Below are positions 35,904 to 44,019 of a stretch of 64,000 nucleotides of DNA, piece after piece; the first letter of the stretch is position 1, and each line of letters starts with the position of its first letter. The notes under the pieces are model-generated. The model did no database searches and was not told the DNA's origin. It was given only the letters and a program-made list of their open reading frames with translations. The stretch comes from a virus. A program made the translations under genes and the position numbers. The stretch spans positions 124,001 through 188,000 of the IMG/VR virus record IMGVR_UViG_3300023174_000046, one strand, 5' to 3'.

Positions 35904-36716
35904 GTGTTTAAGTATATAGTAGGTTTTTCATCGTTTCTCATAGCATCTATTGCCGCATATTTTTCAATAAAAGGCATATCTTTACTGTTCGCAGGTAGTT
36001 TTTGGCCTGTTGTTTTGATGGCCGGTTCTCTTGAAATTGGCAAGCTTGTTGCAACCAGTAGCTTATATCGGTATTACCATGAATTGAATGGTTTTATTAA
36101 AACATACCTATTTACTGCTATAGCTGTTTTAATGATTATTACTAGCTTGGGCATATTTGGGTTTTTATCCGATGCATTTTATAGAAGTAAAATCAAGTCA
36201 GAAACCATGTCAGCTAAAGTTACTTTTGCTGAAGAAAAGAAAATTACATTGCAGCAGAAATTTGACTACAATAAAGAAAGAGTCAAAACATTATCAAATA
36301 TTAGAACATCGCAAGAGGAGAGACTCTCTTCAACAACCAAACAAAATACAAGTACGCAAAAAAGCGGTCTTTTTGGCACAGACCAATCAATAGATGCAAA
36401 TGCTCTTAAGAGTAAAACTAAAATTCTCGAAAACGTAAGTGAAGAAATAAAAACTGCAAACTTACAGATTGATGAGCTTAATAAAGAAAACGGTGGCATA
36501 ATGAATGAGCTAGAATCACTCAATTCGCAACTATTAGCGCTTAAACAGAATGAAAGCAAGGAATCAGATATTGGCACTTTCAAGTTTATTGCAAAATCAT
36601 TTAATCTTGAGTTGGATGTAGCTGTAAAATACTTCATCATATCACTAGTGTTTGTATTTGACCCATTAGCAGTAATCTTGTTGATAGTTTTTAACTCTCT
36701 AATAAAAAAAAAGTAA
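35904..36716 (+). CDS. Membrane protein with central coiled coil
   Basis: A 270-residue protein starting at GTG. Three N-terminal spans (VGFSSFLIASIAAYF, SFWPVVLMAGSLEIGK, LFTAIAVLMIITSLGIFGFL) precede a soluble helical region of about 120 residues rich in Lys, Glu and Gln (coiled coil, with LFGTDQSIDANALKSK in its middle), and a last span (YFIISLVFVFDPLAVILLIVF). This plan recurs in T4-like marine phages as a protein of unknown function. It may act at the inner membrane during infection or lysis. Confidence 0.6.
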   Translation: MFKYIVGFSSFLIASIAAYFSIKGISLLFAGSFWPVVLMAGSLEIGKLVATSSLYRYYHELNGFIKTYLFTAIAVLMIITSLGIFGFLSDAFYRSKIKSETMSAKVTFAEEKKITLQQKFDYNKERVKTLSNIRTSQEERLSSTTKQNTSTQKSGLFGTDQSIDANALKSKTKILENVSEEIKTANLQIDELNKENGGIMNELESLNSQLLALKQNESKESDIGTFKFIAKSFNLELDVAVKYFIISLVFVFDPLAVILLIVFNSLIKKK

Positions 36717-36742
36717 TATTTGACGAAGAAATAATTGTACTG

Positions 36743-37129
36743 GTGCCTTCACCAACACCGACTGTCACTCCGACGCCCACAGTAACGCCAACTTTAACTG
36801 TAACTGCTACGCCTGCTCCCACTATGACTTCAACCCCTACGGCCACATATACTCCACCACCCACACAAACGCCAACCGCTACCAGTTTTTCTACACCCCT
36901 TCAAGTAGATGAAATGAAAACTACATCAAATAGCAGACTAGAAGGCACCATATATTGGAGTAAAATGAAATGGGATCTGCCTACATTGACGCCTACACCA
37001 CAGGCACAAGAAAGTGAAAAAATAGAACAAAAAGAAATAAATAGTGAAAATTTTATTCGTATAACCGACAACACCCCATCAGTATTTGATAGTAAAAACA
37101 AGCTGTCATATTTTAAAAAGATTGATTAA
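36743..37129 (+). CDS. Short Thr-Pro-repeat protein with charged tail
   Basis: A 128-residue protein. Residues 1-53 are Thr-Pro repeats like those in the virion proteins at 4-4187. The rest is soluble and Lys/Glu/Ser-rich (ESEKIEQKEINSENF), with the segment GTIYWSKMKWDLP. GTG 36743 is used; the frame is open further upstream and the true start may be earlier. It lies far from the other Thr-Pro genes, next to a membrane protein. Confidence 0.5.
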   Translation: MPSPTPTVTPTPTVTPTLTVTATPAPTMTSTPTATYTPPPTQTPTATSFSTPLQVDEMKTTSNSRLEGTIYWSKMKWDLPTLTPTPQAQESEKIEQKEINSENFIRITDNTPSVFDSKNKLSYFKKID

Positions 37130-37132
37130 ATA
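37125..37132 (+). promoter_or_regulatory. Late promoter ATTAAATA
   Basis: Exactly 5 nt before ATG 37138. Confidence 0.6.
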
Positions 37133-37137
37133 TTATT

Positions 37138-37368
37138 ATGATTGGAAGCGATGCATTTACAAATGGCATTGCCATTTGCGAAGAGTTTTCTCGCCATACA
37201 TATGGCGACAAAGAGAATCAATCTATGCTTGTCAATGTTTCACATGATTGGGTTGATAGCTTAATAAACAGAATGTCAAGAATTGGTTTCAAATTAATTA
37301 CAAAGATAGAGATGGACATGACAACCACGGTCGTCTTTAGTTTGGTCAAGCTTAAAAAATCTGCTTGA
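37138..37368 (+). CDS. Small hypothetical protein
   Basis: A 76-residue protein, with GIAICEEFSRHTYGDKENQ and a C-terminal strand-rich half (FKLITKIEMDMTTTVVFSLV). No family recognised. It starts 5 nt after a late motif and precedes the nuclease gene. Confidence 0.5.
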   Translation: MIGSDAFTNGIAICEEFSRHTYGDKENQSMLVNVSHDWVDSLINRMSRIGFKLITKIEMDMTTTVVFSLVKLKKSA

Positions 37369-37391
37369 ATTATAGAATCTTATATTATCAT
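37365..37391 (+). promoter_or_regulatory. Sigma70-like promoter of the nuclease gene
   Basis: TTGAAT, 15 nt spacer, TATCAT, then 6 nt to GTG 37398. It begins at the stop of the upstream gene. Confidence 0.45.
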
Positions 37392-37397
37392 TAGTAG

Positions 37398-38096
37398 GTG
37401 ATAGAATTTAATAAAGCACTTCATGCCTATACAAATGTCCATACAGGCGCAAATTACTTCTCTGTAACAACTGTAATTAATTCTTTTAAAGAGCCTTTTG
37501 ATGTTGATAAATTTTCCAAGCTTGTAGCTGCAAAAGAAGGTGTAACACAAGATGAGATCAAGAAGAGATGGAATACTGTAAAAACAACTGCGTGTGACTT
37601 TGGCACTGATTCACATTCAAAGATTGAAGAGCATATAAAATCTGGTGGTGAAAAATTTAAGGATGATGAAATGGTTATTAAGTTTCTGGAGATATCGGAT
37701 CTGAATATTGATAAAGTTAAGAGTGAAACACTTGTACATAATAACGAATACAGAATTGCTGGTACAGCAGATTTTATTGTTGATCAGGGCAAAACGTTTG
37801 ATGTGTATGATCTCAAGACCAATAAGAATTTCAGACAATCCTCAAAATATAACAAAACTTTACTGGCGCCTCTGACTCATTTTAGTGATTGTGAATACAA
37901 TGCATACTCACTTCAAATTTCTACCTATGCTTATCTCTACAGTACCATGACAGGCAAGAACGTTAATAGCTTACGTTTATTTTGGTATGATAAACAGAAA
38001 AACGTGTTTTCTCGTTACGATACACCTTATCTGTATACTGACGTGAAAAACATGTTAGAAGCATTTAAAGCCAAAGGTTTTACATTAAAGAAATAA
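37398..38096 (+). CDS. PD-(D/E)XK nuclease, RecB/Cas4-like
   Basis: A 232-residue protein starting at GTG. AGTADFIVDQGKTFDVYDLKTNK (near residues 120-141; D of GTAD, D and K of DLKTNK) is the PD-(D/E)XK core, and YSLQISTYAYLY is the Q-x3-Y motif of RecB-type nucleases. FGTDSHSKIEEH earlier supplies the conserved His/Glu helix. It likely processes DNA ends in replication, recombination or host DNA breakdown. Confidence 0.8.
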   Translation: MIEFNKALHAYTNVHTGANYFSVTTVINSFKEPFDVDKFSKLVAAKEGVTQDEIKKRWNTVKTTACDFGTDSHSKIEEHIKSGGEKFKDDEMVIKFLEISDLNIDKVKSETLVHNNEYRIAGTADFIVDQGKTFDVYDLKTNKNFRQSSKYNKTLLAPLTHFSDCEYNAYSLQISTYAYLYSTMTGKNVNSLRLFWYDKQKNVFSRYDTPYLYTDVKNMLEAFKAKGFTLKK

Positions 38097-38099
38097 ATA
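38092..38099 (+). promoter_or_regulatory. Late promoter AATAAATA
   Basis: Exactly 5 nt before ATG 38105, at the head of the portal operon. Confidence 0.7.
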
Positions 38100-38104
38100 T
38101 TAAT

Positions 38105-38287
38105 ATGCCAAGCAGTAAACCAACACCCAAACCTACACACAAGGTTATTGATTCAAGTAACAACAATAAAGAATTGGCTAAAAAAGCCATATATAACGGT
38201 GATATGAGTCATATCATTCATTACTGCAAGCTCCGTGGTATTAAACTAGAAGATTACCTAGGAACATCTGAAGTAGATGATAAGTAA
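38105..38287 (+). CDS. Small protein upstream of the portal gene
   Basis: A 60-residue protein with Lys/Pro/Thr start (SSKPTPKPTHKV) and helical body (KELAKKAIYNGDMSHIIHYC). The portal gene follows after 13 nt without its own promoter, so this gene leads the head operon. In T4-like phages, small proteins beside the portal are often prohead factors; I cannot assign one. Confidence 0.55.
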   Translation: MPSSKPTPKPTHKVIDSSNNNKELAKKAIYNGDMSHIIHYCKLRGIKLEDYLGTSEVDDK

Positions 38288-38300
38288 TTTAACTTAATTT

Positions 38301-40076
38301 ATGGCAACAGAAGGCTCAGGTGGATTCGGAAGACAACTATATAAGTTTATTAGCAATAAACTGCCTTATACTTCTTATAATATTCTCGATAAATTTGATG
38401 AGTTGAACCCAAAGTTTAAATTGTTCCACGATCAAGGAACATCCAGGCAGGAAGCTTTGCAAAGACAGAGCATTTCTTCTTCTACAAGTTACGGTGATGA
38501 TCAAGTTGCGAATGTGATGCGCGAATCGCAATTCTATCAATACATGTACGCAAACGTACAAACTGATAAACCTAAGCGCATGATGGATTACAGAATCATG
38601 GCAGCATTTTCAGAAGTTGCAGATGCATTGGATGAGATTTGTGATGAGTGTGTTAATAAGAATGATAAAGGTGAAATTGTTAAACTTACTTTTAATGTTT
38701 CAGAAGATTTTGAAGCAACAGTAAAGGAAAGTCTTTCACGTGAATTTGACCGCTACATCAATTACTTTAACCTTGAAGCTAATGGTTGGGAATATTTTAG
38801 AAGAATGCTTGTTGAAGCTGAGTTATATTTTGAGCATGTTATTCATAAAAGATTTCCACAAGAAGGTGTTCTGGGTGTTGTATCTGTTCCAAGTGAATTA
38901 ATTGATCCTATCTTTTCTAATGTACAGAACATGCTTGTAAAGGGCTTCTTGCTTAGAAAGCCAATCATGGATCCACAAAATCCTCTTAAGATTAAAGACT
39001 ACAAGATGATCCCGATGGACAAGAATCAGATAACATATATCAATTCTGGTATATGGAACGAAAATAAGACGCTCCGTCTTCCATTCATTGAGAATGCTCG
39101 TCGTGCTTATCGTCAGTTATCTTTGATTGAAGATTCAATCGTAATTTATAGATTAGTTAGAGCACCAGAACGTTTGATCTTTAATGTGGATGTGGGTAAC
39201 ATGTCGCCACCAAAAGCTGAGGCTTATCTGCGCAAGCTCATGAGCAATTATTGGTCCAAGAGAACATTTGATATTGACCAGAGTGCAACTGTGCAGAAGT
39301 TTAACCCACAATCAATGTTGGATAGCTTCTGGTTTGCCAAGCGTGCTGGCAGCGATGGTACCAATGTTACCTCGTTACCTGGTGGTCAGAATCTCGGTGA
39401 GTTGACTGACTTGATGTACTTTGTTAAGAAACTCTATAAAGCTCTTAAAGTACCAACTACAAGATTGAATCCAGAAGATCAATACCAAGGTGGTGAAAAT
39501 ATTCTTCGTGAAGAGTTAAAGTTTGCAAAATTTGTTGTACGGTTGCAACAGAGATTTGCTTTAGGTTTGAAGAACGGTTTTATTACACATCTAAAGCTTA
39601 AAGAGTTGTGGGACAAGCATAAACTCAAAGAACATCACCTCGATCTCACTTTTAACCCACCATCTAACTTTTATGAACTCAGAGAACAACAGAAACTCGA
39701 ACTCAAAGCTAAGACATTTAATGATTTCTCTCAAAACGATAGTGTCTCAAAGACTTACGCACAAAAGCGTTATCTTGGATGGACTGAGAAAGAAATTATG
39801 GCTAACCGTGAATTCTTACGTAAAGATAAAGAATTCTCATGGGAACTTGCACAAATTGAAGCAGCAGGTCCAGCATGGCAAAAAGCTATTGCAGCAGGTG
39901 GCGAGCCAGCGGCTGCAGAAGGTGGTGCTGAAGCCGGTGGTGGTGCGCCTCCCGCGTTTGGACCAGGTACTGCAGCTGTCAGTGGCGGGGCAGAAGCAGG
40001 CGCGGCTCCTGAGGCTCCAGCAGCTGGTGCAGAAGCAGGTGCGGCCGCAGCAACTCCTGAAGCACCTGCAGCATAA
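38301..40076 (+). CDS. Portal vertex protein, T4 gp20 type
   Basis: A 591-residue protein, the dodecameric gate through which DNA enters and leaves the head. T4-portal landmarks are clear: YRIMAAFSEVADALDEICDE, LVEAELYFEHVI, YRLVRAPERLIFNVDVGNM, KAEAYLRKLMSNYWSKR, then LPGGQNLGELTDLMYF and VPTTRLNPEDQYQGG. Residues 1-530 fit the family length. From about 535 on, an Ala/Gly/Glu/Pro-rich low-complexity tail of roughly 55 residues is added, which T4 gp20 lacks. The gene directly upstream carries the late promoter. Confidence 0.95.
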   Translation: MATEGSGGFGRQLYKFISNKLPYTSYNILDKFDELNPKFKLFHDQGTSRQEALQRQSISSSTSYGDDQVANVMRESQFYQYMYANVQTDKPKRMMDYRIMAAFSEVADALDEICDECVNKNDKGEIVKLTFNVSEDFEATVKESLSREFDRYINYFNLEANGWEYFRRMLVEAELYFEHVIHKRFPQEGVLGVVSVPSELIDPIFSNVQNMLVKGFLLRKPIMDPQNPLKIKDYKMIPMDKNQITYINSGIWNENKTLRLPFIENARRAYRQLSLIEDSIVIYRLVRAPERLIFNVDVGNMSPPKAEAYLRKLMSNYWSKRTFDIDQSATVQKFNPQSMLDSFWFAKRAGSDGTNVTSLPGGQNLGELTDLMYFVKKLYKALKVPTTRLNPEDQYQGGENILREELKFAKFVVRLQQRFALGLKNGFITHLKLKELWDKHKLKEHHLDLTFNPPSNFYELREQQKLELKAKTFNDFSQNDSVSKTYAQKRYLGWTEKEIMANREFLRKDKEFSWELAQIEAAGPAWQKAIAAGGEPAAAEGGAEAGGGAPPAFGPGTAAVSGGAEAGAAPEAPAAGAEAGAAAATPEAPAA

Positions 40077-40079
40077 ATA
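40072..40079 (+). promoter_or_regulatory. Late promoter CATAAATA
   Basis: Overlaps the portal stop; exactly 5 nt before ATG 40085. Confidence 0.75.
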
Positions 40080-40084
40080 ATTAG

Positions 40085-41161
40085 ATGGAATGCACAGCAG
40101 TCACGCCAGTAACAGCGTTCGTTAGTACCAATCTTAATAGTAAAATCACTAATTATAATAGATTAGGTGAACGAATTTCACGTGCGCTTGGCGCCCCATT
40201 AATCAATCTTGAAGTACATCAAGATCAACTGTATGAGAACATATCTATTTCTGCAGAAATGTTTACTAAATTTGCTGGTTATACAGAAGAGCTTCTTGTA
40301 TTTGATTCTGATTTGTATGTTGATAATGTTGGGTTGAGATTAGATCAATTATATTCTATAACACCATTCTTTAACCGTGTAAATGTTAACGCTAGTGTGG
40401 TGTTTATTGCAAACACTGCTGTACCGAGCAGTGTATTTTCTGCTTCTTCATCTTTGAGTGCCACTTATGCAAGCGGGTTGTTTACAAATCAAATTCTCAA
40501 TCAAACATTATATGGTGCTATTACTGCGTATAATCTTGCTTTAAGTTCTTACTTTACACCATCTCAACCAAGCACAACACAATACGTTAATAGTTTTGAT
40601 TATGACATAATGGACTACCGCAAGGTAATAGATATTACAGATTTCGAAGAAGGATCAACAACCGGTGTCAATACATTGTTCACTATTGAACAAACTTTAG
40701 CTCAACAAACTTATTTTAGTTATGCAATGGGCAATTATGGTTTTGATCTTATCAGTTGGGTTGTTCTTAAGAACTGGTTAGATACCCGTGAAAAAGTTTT
40801 AGCACAAAGAAGATATATTCAATTTGACGATCGTACACAAATGATGACCATGTTCCCACCTCCTCGCACACCTGGAAGTGGTCATCGTTTCTATGGTGTA
40901 ATTTCTTGCTACGTGGAAAGACCTCTGCGTGATATTATTAAGGAACCTTGGGTCTATCAATACGCTCTCGCATTGACCAAGATTAACATTGGTCAAGTCC
41001 GTGGCAAATATAATAACATGAATTTACTTGGTGGTGGTGTGTTGAATTACAACGACATGCTACAGCAAGGTTTAGCCGAAAAGAAAGAATTGGAAGAAAG
41101 GCTTTATACAGGTGCGCCTGGGCTTGGAGATGTTGCTCCACCACAATTCTTCTTGGGCTAA
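40085..41161 (+). CDS. T4-like neck protein (gp13-like)
   Basis: A 358-residue protein. Its position after the portal and its C-terminal half fit the neck/head-completion proteins of T4-like phages: GHRFYGVISCYVERPLRDI, YQYALALTKINIGQVRGKY, LLGGGVLNYNDMLQQGLAEK and KKELEERL. The N-terminus (RLGERISRALGAPLINLEVHQDQLY) matches the usual start. It would form the ring joining the portal to the tail. Naming as gp13 is by resemblance; it is longer than the T4 protein. Confidence 0.65.
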   Translation: MECTAVTPVTAFVSTNLNSKITNYNRLGERISRALGAPLINLEVHQDQLYENISISAEMFTKFAGYTEELLVFDSDLYVDNVGLRLDQLYSITPFFNRVNVNASVVFIANTAVPSSVFSASSSLSATYASGLFTNQILNQTLYGAITAYNLALSSYFTPSQPSTTQYVNSFDYDIMDYRKVIDITDFEEGSTTGVNTLFTIEQTLAQQTYFSYAMGNYGFDLISWVVLKNWLDTREKVLAQRRYIQFDDRTQMMTMFPPPRTPGSGHRFYGVISCYVERPLRDIIKEPWVYQYALALTKINIGQVRGKYNNMNLLGGGVLNYNDMLQQGLAEKKELEERLYTGAPGLGDVAPPQFFLG

Positions 41162-41162
41162 C

Positions 41163-41615
41163 ATGTTCGTTAAAAACGACAGATACAATCAAGGCATTTA
41201 CAAGCCGATCAATCCACAAAAATACAGAGGCAAAGGATATGCCATATATCGCTCTGGATACGAATTAAAATTCTTCAAATGGTGTGATATGAATTCCAGA
41301 GTGCTTGAGTGGGGTAGCGAGAATTTTGTAATACCATATCTCAATCCTCTGGATAGTAAGTATCATCGATATTTTGTTGATAACTATGTAAAGATCAAAT
41401 TAGATAACAATATAATAGAAAAGTATCTAATAGAGATAAAGCCTTTTAAACAAACGCTTAAACCTGTTAAAGGTAATAAGAAAAATACAACGTTTATCTA
41501 TGAAGCTAAAACATATGTTCAGAACCGTGCTAAATGGGATGCTGCAAAAGCCTTCTGTGATCAAAAGGGTTTTAAGTTTTTAATCATTACAGAGAACGAG
41601 CTAAACATTAAATAA
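41163..41615 (+). CDS. Head-completion nuclease, T4 gp4 type
   Basis: A 150-residue protein when begun at ATG 41163, one base after the neck stop; the T4 protein is also 150 residues. GKGYAIYRSGYELKFFKWCD, WGSENFVIPYLNP, YFVDNYVKIKLD and KYLIEIKPFKQT (the E-x-K part of a PD-(D/E)XK site) follow the gp4 pattern. T4 gp4 acts on packaged heads before tail joining. An in-frame upstream ATG at 41112 would lie inside the neck gene and is unlikely. Confidence 0.85.
   Translation: MFVKNDRYNQGIYKPINPQKYRGKGYAIYRSGYELKFFKWCDMNSRVLEWGSENFVIPYLNPLDSKYHRYFVDNYVKIKLDNNIIEKYLIEIKPFKQTLKPVKGNKKNTTFIYEAKTYVQNRAKWDAAKAFCDQKGFKFLIITENELNIK
41607..41614 (+). promoter_or_regulatory. Late promoter ATTAAATA
   Basis: Overlaps the gp4-like stop; exactly 5 nt before GTG 41620. 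Confidence 0.65.
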
Positions 41616-41619
41616 TTTA

Positions 41620-42327
41620 GTGAAAGATCGGGCATTTAGCTTTGAAATCAAAGACTTAATGATTCAATTTGTCGCTGCATTCGACAATGTAATTATTAAG
41701 AGGTATAATTCTATACGTGAAGAGCAAGATCAGATTCAGGTAAGATATGTTTACAGTCCAAAGCAACGTGTTCTATTTGATATTGTAAATAGATCTCAAA
41801 ATTTAACACTACCTGTTATTGCTGTATCTATTAATAGTGTGTCACGCGATAACGAAAGAGTCTTCAATAAGATAGCTGGCTTTTATACTAACAAGACACA
41901 AACTGAATCAAACCGAGGTGCAACATCTGCATACATGCGCACACCGGTGCCTGTTAACATATCTGTTAATATGTCTATTCTTGCAAAATATCAAAGTGAT
42001 ATGGATCAAATTATTTCTAATTTTGTACCTTATAATGACCCGTACATCATTATAAGTTGGAAGATACCTGAAGCAGCCGGTCTCTCTATTCCTCAAGAAA
42101 TAAGAAGCGAAGTATTATGGGATGGTAATTTGAACATGACATACCCAACAGACATTAACGCATCTGACAAGTATCGTATTTCTGCAGATACTTCATTCAC
42201 AATTAAAGGTTGGTTGTTCAAGGATCTATCTAAAAATGCTGTATCAAATATATTCTTTATTGATAATAATTTTAATTTAGATACTAGCTTTAGTTCACTC
42301 ACATCATTCGATGCAGATACCAGATAA
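41620..42327 (+). CDS. Tail sheath completion protein, T4 gp15-like
   Basis: A 235-residue protein starting at GTG, 5 nt after a late motif. LMIQFVAAFDNVIIKRYN, then IQVRYVYSPKQRVLFDI, then LPVIAVSINSVSRDNERV match the layout of gp15-type proteins that cap the tail tube and sheath (short opening on a moving-tail fold, Y-x-P-K-x-R-x-L, then a strand before basic residues). The last third is strand-rich (YRISADTSFTIKGWLF). Gene order after gp4 supports it. Confidence 0.6.
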   Translation: MKDRAFSFEIKDLMIQFVAAFDNVIIKRYNSIREEQDQIQVRYVYSPKQRVLFDIVNRSQNLTLPVIAVSINSVSRDNERVFNKIAGFYTNKTQTESNRGATSAYMRTPVPVNISVNMSILAKYQSDMDQIISNFVPYNDPYIIISWKIPEAAGLSIPQEIRSEVLWDGNLNMTYPTDINASDKYRISADTSFTIKGWLFKDLSKNAVSNIFFIDNNFNLDTSFSSLTSFDADTR

Positions 42328-42332
42328 AGAAA

Positions 42333-43946
42333 ATGATCCTCGAGGCTATAGATGGCAGTATATTAATTGCGCTTGATGATGCAATCTTACTAGATGTAGG
42401 AAGTACACCGCCCGCTCCAGACACAAATTATACAGAACTCCCACAAGGTGAACCTCTTACACTTTCACTTCAAAGTTACAACTTGTTAAGAACCAACGGT
42501 GTGTATTTGTGTGGAGCTGATTATTCATCAGTAACTGATTATTTGAGTACAGGGTTTTTCGATGGTTACGTAAATGTTGAAGATTTTAAAAACACAAAAA
42601 GTTTATCTGGGTATTTTCCTTCGTTCTCTGCATATAAAATTTCAACAAATGCATACAGAGTAGCAAATAATAATATTATTGATGTAAAGTTACCGCCAGT
42701 AGCAATTTCATACGATACAGATGCATCGTTTAATATTATTGTAAAAAATACAGGTGGGTATAGTAAGAGCAGGTTATATTACCCAGCTAGCATCGAACCT
42801 TCACCAACGCCCACACTAACTGTCACACCAACTGTCACACCAACTGTCACACCTACAGTAACGCCATCTGCAACACTCCCACCCCCTTTACCAAAGAAAT
42901 TGCTTAGCACAGGAAACAATTTATATGGTCAATTGGGATTGGGCAACAGTGGTGCTAGTACAAGCAGAAACACTCTCACTCCATTGACTGGCAATTGGTT
43001 ACAGGTCACATGTGGGTATTGGCACACCATGGCGCTGTCTGCTGGTGCTACAAAATGGTTTAGCGCAGGAAGCAATTTCAGTGGTCAATTAGGATTAGGA
43101 TTGGAATTTGGTAACACCAGAAGCACATTCACTCCATTGACTGGCAATTGGAGTCAGATGGCATGTGGTCACAGCTACACCATGGCACTGTCTGCTGGTA
43201 CTACTCGGTTGTTTGGCACAGGACTCAATTCCTTTGGTGGTTTTGGATTGGGTGATACAGTTCGGAGAAACACCTTCACTGCACTGACTGGCAACTGGTC
43301 CCAGATGGCATGTGGTGTGGGTCACACCATAGCATTAAGTGCAGATACAGACAGGTGGTTTATCACAGGAGACAATTTCAGCGGTCAATTAGGCTTAGGT
43401 GACAGTGGCAGCGCTACTGATAGACTCACTTTTATAGCATTGACTGGCAATTGGTCACAAGTCAGATGTGGTGGGTATCACACCATGGCACTGTCTGCTG
43501 GTACTACTCGGTTGTTTGGCACAGGAAACAATAGCAGCGGTCAATTGGGATTGAGCGACACAACTAATAGAAACACTTTCACTGCATTGACTGGCAATTG
43601 GTCACAAGTCATATGTGGAAGCGAACTTACCATAGCATTAAGTGCAGATACAGACAGGTGGTTTATCACCGGGCGGAATGACAATGGTCAATTGGGATTG
43701 GGTGATACAGTTCAGAGAAACACCTTCACTGCATTGACTGGCAATTGGTCACAGTTTGCATGTGGTAGGTTTCACACCATGGCACTGTCTGCTGGTACCG
43801 ATGCATGGTTTGGCACAGGAAACAATAGCAGCGGTCAATTGGGATTGGGTGATACAGTTCAGAGAAACACCTTCACTGCATTGACTGGCAATTGGTTACA
43901 ATTCATATGTGGAAGCGAACACACCATGGCATTGAGCGCTACATAA
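42333..43946 (+). CDS. RCC1 seven-blade beta-propeller fibre protein with Thr-Pro linker
   Basis: A 537-residue protein. Residues 1-150 form a beta-rich head. Residues about 155-186 are Thr-Pro repeats. The remainder has exactly seven RCC1-like repeats (LLSTGNNLYGQLGLG, WFSAGSNFSGQLGLG, LFGTGLNSFGGFGLG, WFITGDNFSGQLGLG, LFGTGNNSSGQLGLS, WFITGRNDNGQLGLG, WFGTGNNSSGQLGLG), enough for a closed propeller. Each repeat carries a C-G..HTMALSA strand. The blades are nearly identical in DNA, so they were duplicated recently. Propeller ends of this kind commonly bind receptors; here the linker would project it from the virion. Confidence 0.8.
   Translation: MILEAIDGSILIALDDAILLDVGSTPPAPDTNYTELPQGEPLTLSLQSYNLLRTNGVYLCGADYSSVTDYLSTGFFDGYVNVEDFKNTKSLSGYFPSFSAYKISTNAYRVANNNIIDVKLPPVAISYDTDASFNIIVKNTGGYSKSRLYYPASIEPSPTPTLTVTPTVTPTVTPTVTPSATLPPPLPKKLLSTGNNLYGQLGLGNSGASTSRNTLTPLTGNWLQVTCGYWHTMALSAGATKWFSAGSNFSGQLGLGLEFGNTRSTFTPLTGNWSQMACGHSYTMALSAGTTRLFGTGLNSFGGFGLGDTVRRNTFTALTGNWSQMACGVGHTIALSADTDRWFITGDNFSGQLGLGDSGSATDRLTFIALTGNWSQVRCGGYHTMALSAGTTRLFGTGNNSSGQLGLSDTTNRNTFTALTGNWSQVICGSELTIALSADTDRWFITGRNDNGQLGLGDTVQRNTFTALTGNWSQFACGRFHTMALSAGTDAWFGTGNNSSGQLGLGDTVQRNTFTALTGNWLQFICGSEHTMALSAT
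42900..43945 (+). repeat. Seven near-identical RCC1 blade repeats
   Basis: About 150 bases per unit. Segments such as 43695-43755 and 43843-43903 share long identical runs (starting gggattgggtgatacagtt), as do 43514-43552 and 43810-43848. High identity at synonymous positions suggests recent duplication or gene conversion and room for blade shuffling. Confidence 0.8.
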
Positions 43947-44005
43947 TAATTGTATAGTTTCTTAAATGGTCTTTAATTTTAGACAAGTTATTCGTAAGGA
44001 ATTTT

Positions 44006-44013
44006 AATAAATA
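44006..44013 (+). promoter_or_regulatory. Late promoter AATAAATA
   Basis: 6 nt before ATG 44020, in a 73-base gap after the RCC1 gene. Confidence 0.65.
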
Positions 44014-44019
44014 TATACA

